From Parvicella sp041583015 (GTDB taxonomy: Bacteria; Bacteroidota; Bacteroidia; Flavobacteriales_D; Parvicellaceae), in assembly GCA_041583015.1 (NCBI GenBank), contig JBFHGR010000135.1:1-8120 (forward strand): a DNA stretch of 8,120 bases, written 5' to 3'. How positions within the stretch are numbered: position 1 is the stretch's first letter; the number at the start of each line of letters is the position of its first letter. A model generated the notes under the pieces. That model did no database searches and was not told the origin of the DNA. It was given only the letters and a program-made list of their open reading frames with translations. A program made the position numbers and the translations under genes. This document shows, in pieces, positions 6,834 to 8,120 of this stretch.

Positions 6834-7868
6834 ATGCAACAACTACTTAAAATAACGGTTTGGAGTTTACTTTCATTGATGATTTTCACTTCTTGTGAGG
6901 AGACACCCTATAATCCTAAAGAGTTTTTACCCAAAGCAAAAGGCGATATGGGCGAAGTAGTTGTGGTTATGGATAAGAATTATTGGCAAGGTCCGGTAAT
7001 GACAAAATTGAAAGCTGTTTTTGAGAAAGAAGTAATGTCGTTACCACAACCGGAATCATTGATGCAGATGAGTGTCATCACTGCGGAAGGATTTGGTAAG
7101 GGAACAAACCAACATCATTCTGTATTGATGATAGAGATTGGTGATTCTCCTGCTAATAAAAAACCTTATATATCAGAAAAGCGAGAAGATATTTATGCAA
7201 TTGGGCAAATAATATATACGCTTCGCGCGCCAAATCAAGCGGCAGCAGTGGAGTTGTTAGAGCAAGGAGGTGAATTTTTATTGAATGAATATTTGGGGCA
7301 AACCAATGATATCCTGAAGAAAAAATTCAAAGCACAGAGAAGTGAAAAAATCAATGAGGAATTGGGAATCACCTTAGGTGTTAATCTAGATATACCAGGT
7401 AACTTTATCATTGCTGCAAATTACAATGATTTCATATGGATGAAACAAATGAGAGAGCGCTATGCAGATGGTCAGGATCACGAGATTCAAATTGGTGTAA
7501 TGTGCTATTCTTATCCATACACAGATAGTTTGGCCTTCGATTTAGAAAAGGTATTGGATAAAAGGGATTCAACTACCAAAAAGTATGTTAGTGGTTTTAT
7601 CAAGGGTAGTTATATGAAAACAGAAAGGGCATATGGCATAGAGTCTGTAGATAAAATGATTGGTGACAAATTTGTAAAAGAAACTAGAGGTGTGTGGAAA
7701 ATGCAAAATGCTTTTATGGGTGGACCATTTATTTCTATTACAACTTATGATGAGAAAAAACAACGTATTGTTGTGCTAGATGGATATGTTTATGCACCTC
7801 ATTTTAGAAAGATGGAATATTTACGTGAAGTTGAAGCAATTTTATATTCATTTAATTTTAATGAATGA
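6834..7868 (+). CDS. DUF4837 family lipoprotein
   Basis: This 344-residue protein belongs, by its opening segments, to the Bacteroidota-typical DUF4837 family, which has no assigned biochemical function. The signal peptide (LLKITVWSLLSLMIFTSC) ends in a lipobox-like F-T-S-C with the lipidated cysteine at C21, followed by the acidic EET. The mature protein begins KEFLPKAKGDMGEVVVVMDKNYWQG, the family hallmark in which a 'G..GEVVVV.D...W.GP' segment opens the domain. Later segments include YAIGQIIYTLRAPNQ, GNFIIAANYNDFIWMKQ, and near the end ETRGVWKMQNAFMGGPFISITTYDE. Length is typical. It lies 5 nt after the coiled-coil protein gene and has no promoter of its own that I can see. It should be cotranscribed with that gene and may act with it in the envelope. 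The stop TGA is closely followed by the promoter box of the glycosyltransferase. The lipobox has Phe at -3, slightly off the classic pattern. Confidence 0.9.
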   Translation: MQQLLKITVWSLLSLMIFTSCEETPYNPKEFLPKAKGDMGEVVVVMDKNYWQGPVMTKLKAVFEKEVMSLPQPESLMQMSVITAEGFGKGTNQHHSVLMIEIGDSPANKKPYISEKREDIYAIGQIIYTLRAPNQAAAVELLEQGGEFLLNEYLGQTNDILKKKFKAQRSEKINEELGITLGVNLDIPGNFIIAANYNDFIWMKQMRERYADGQDHEIQIGVMCYSYPYTDSLAFDLEKVLDKRDSTTKKYVSGFIKGSYMKTERAYGIESVDKMIGDKFVKETRGVWKMQNAFMGGPFISITTYDEKKQRIVVLDGYVYAPHFRKMEYLREVEAILYSFNFNE

Positions 7869-7869
7869 G

Positions 7870-7877
7870 TATCTTTG
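7870..7877 (+). promoter_or_regulatory. Candidate -7 box for the glycosyltransferase gene
   Basis: TATCTTTG is an exact TAnnTTTG match starting two bases after the DUF4837 stop codon. It sits 16 nt before the glycosyltransferase ATG, so transcription would begin near 7884 and the leader would be about 10 nt. The expected -33 TTTG is not clear; the region 17-20 nt upstream is ATTCATTTAA inside the DUF4837 coding sequence. I see no terminator between the two genes, so read-through is also possible. Confidence 0.45.
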
Positions 7878-7893
7878 AGACTTAAATTATAGC

Positions 7894-8120
7894 ATGTCAT
7901 CAATTAATAAATTATCTATTCTTATTCCTGCGTACAATGAAGCGCGTACCATTCACTTGATTTTAGATAAGGTTAAAGCGGTTAAACTTATCGGAGAAAT
8001 CAGTAAAGAAATCATAATTGTGAATGACTGTTCATCTGATGATACAGTTGCGGCAGTTGAAAAATATCAGGAAAGTAATCCAGAACTAAATATTCAACTT
8101 TTTAATCAAACAGTGAATCA
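7894..8120 (+). CDS. Family 2 glycosyltransferase, N-terminal part (3' end outside window)
   Basis: This is the first 75 codons of a GT-A fold glycosyltransferase of family 2, which transfers a sugar from a nucleotide-sugar or similar donor. The start MSSINKLSILIPAYNEARTIHLILDKV holds the first strand and the PAYNE motif of DPM1-like (dolichyl/undecaprenyl-phosphate sugar transferase) members. EISKEIIIVNDCSSDDT is the second strand with the nucleotide-binding Asp, a variant of the usual VNDGSTDGT with Cys in place of Gly. The catalytic DxD region lies beyond the window, so acceptor and donor cannot be predicted. The ATG at 7894 is the natural start: it places the first beta-strand a few residues from the N-terminus. 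Gene order after the DUF4837 lipoprotein suggests envelope or glycan work, but a promoter box just upstream suggests separate expression. Confidence 0.9.
   Translation, partial: MSSINKLSILIPAYNEARTIHLILDKVKAVKLIGEISKEIIIVNDCSSDDTVAAVEKYQESNPELNIQLFNQTVN

Noticed and set aside
6650..6889. Minus-strand open frame of 79 codons spanning the junction of the coiled-coil and DUF4837 genes.
   Set aside because: It is antisense to two supported genes, its residues reflect AT-rich complement (many Tyr, Phe, Leu), and no minus-strand promoter or domain is visible.

Overview
The window looks like chromosomal housekeeping DNA from an AT-rich member of the Bacteroidota, probably Flavobacteriia or a close relative. 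Four things point there: Bacteroidota-type promoters (TTTG or TTG, about 18 nt, then TAnnTTTG), start codons with A-rich leaders and no Shine-Dalgarno sequence, a DUF4837 lipoprotein (a family I know from Bacteroidota), and a dCMP deaminase/S41 protease pair of the Bacteroidota type. I saw no tRNA, rRNA, CRISPR array, insertion sequence or phage gene.

Layout. (i) Positions 1-2850, plus strand: the 3' end of leuS (leucyl-tRNA synthetase), then a dCMP deaminase probably started by TTG, whose stop overlaps the start of a C-terminal processing protease (CtpA/Prc, S41) in a TAATG junction. (ii) 2759-3748, minus strand: an EamA/DMT permease convergent with ctpA. Its last ~30 codons lie antisense inside the ctpA 3' end. 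(iii) 3850-4535, plus strand: an NfsB-like nitroreductase with its own promoter, closed by a strong intrinsic terminator. (iv) 4611-5767: a small orphan lipoprotein (plus) and a ComF phosphoribosyltransferase (minus), convergent, with stop codons overlapping by 4 nt. (v) 5854-7868, plus strand: a two-gene unit behind a textbook Bacteroidota promoter. It encodes a membrane-anchored coiled-coil protein with a C-terminal beta-rich domain, followed 5 nt later by a DUF4837 lipoprotein. (vi) From 7894: the 5' end of a family 2 glycosyltransferase whose promoter -10/-7 box begins two bases after the preceding stop codon.

How the genes relate. Most are unrelated housekeeping functions in short transcription units: translation, pyrimidine deoxynucleotide metabolism, periplasmic proteolysis, small-molecule transport, flavin redox chemistry and a competence-type PRTase. 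The part least explained by known families is 5854-7868, an envelope-directed pair of unknown function. I do not see a convincing new defence, mobile or regulatory system. The most unusual structural points are the two convergent 3' overlaps and the coiled-coil/lipoprotein pair.
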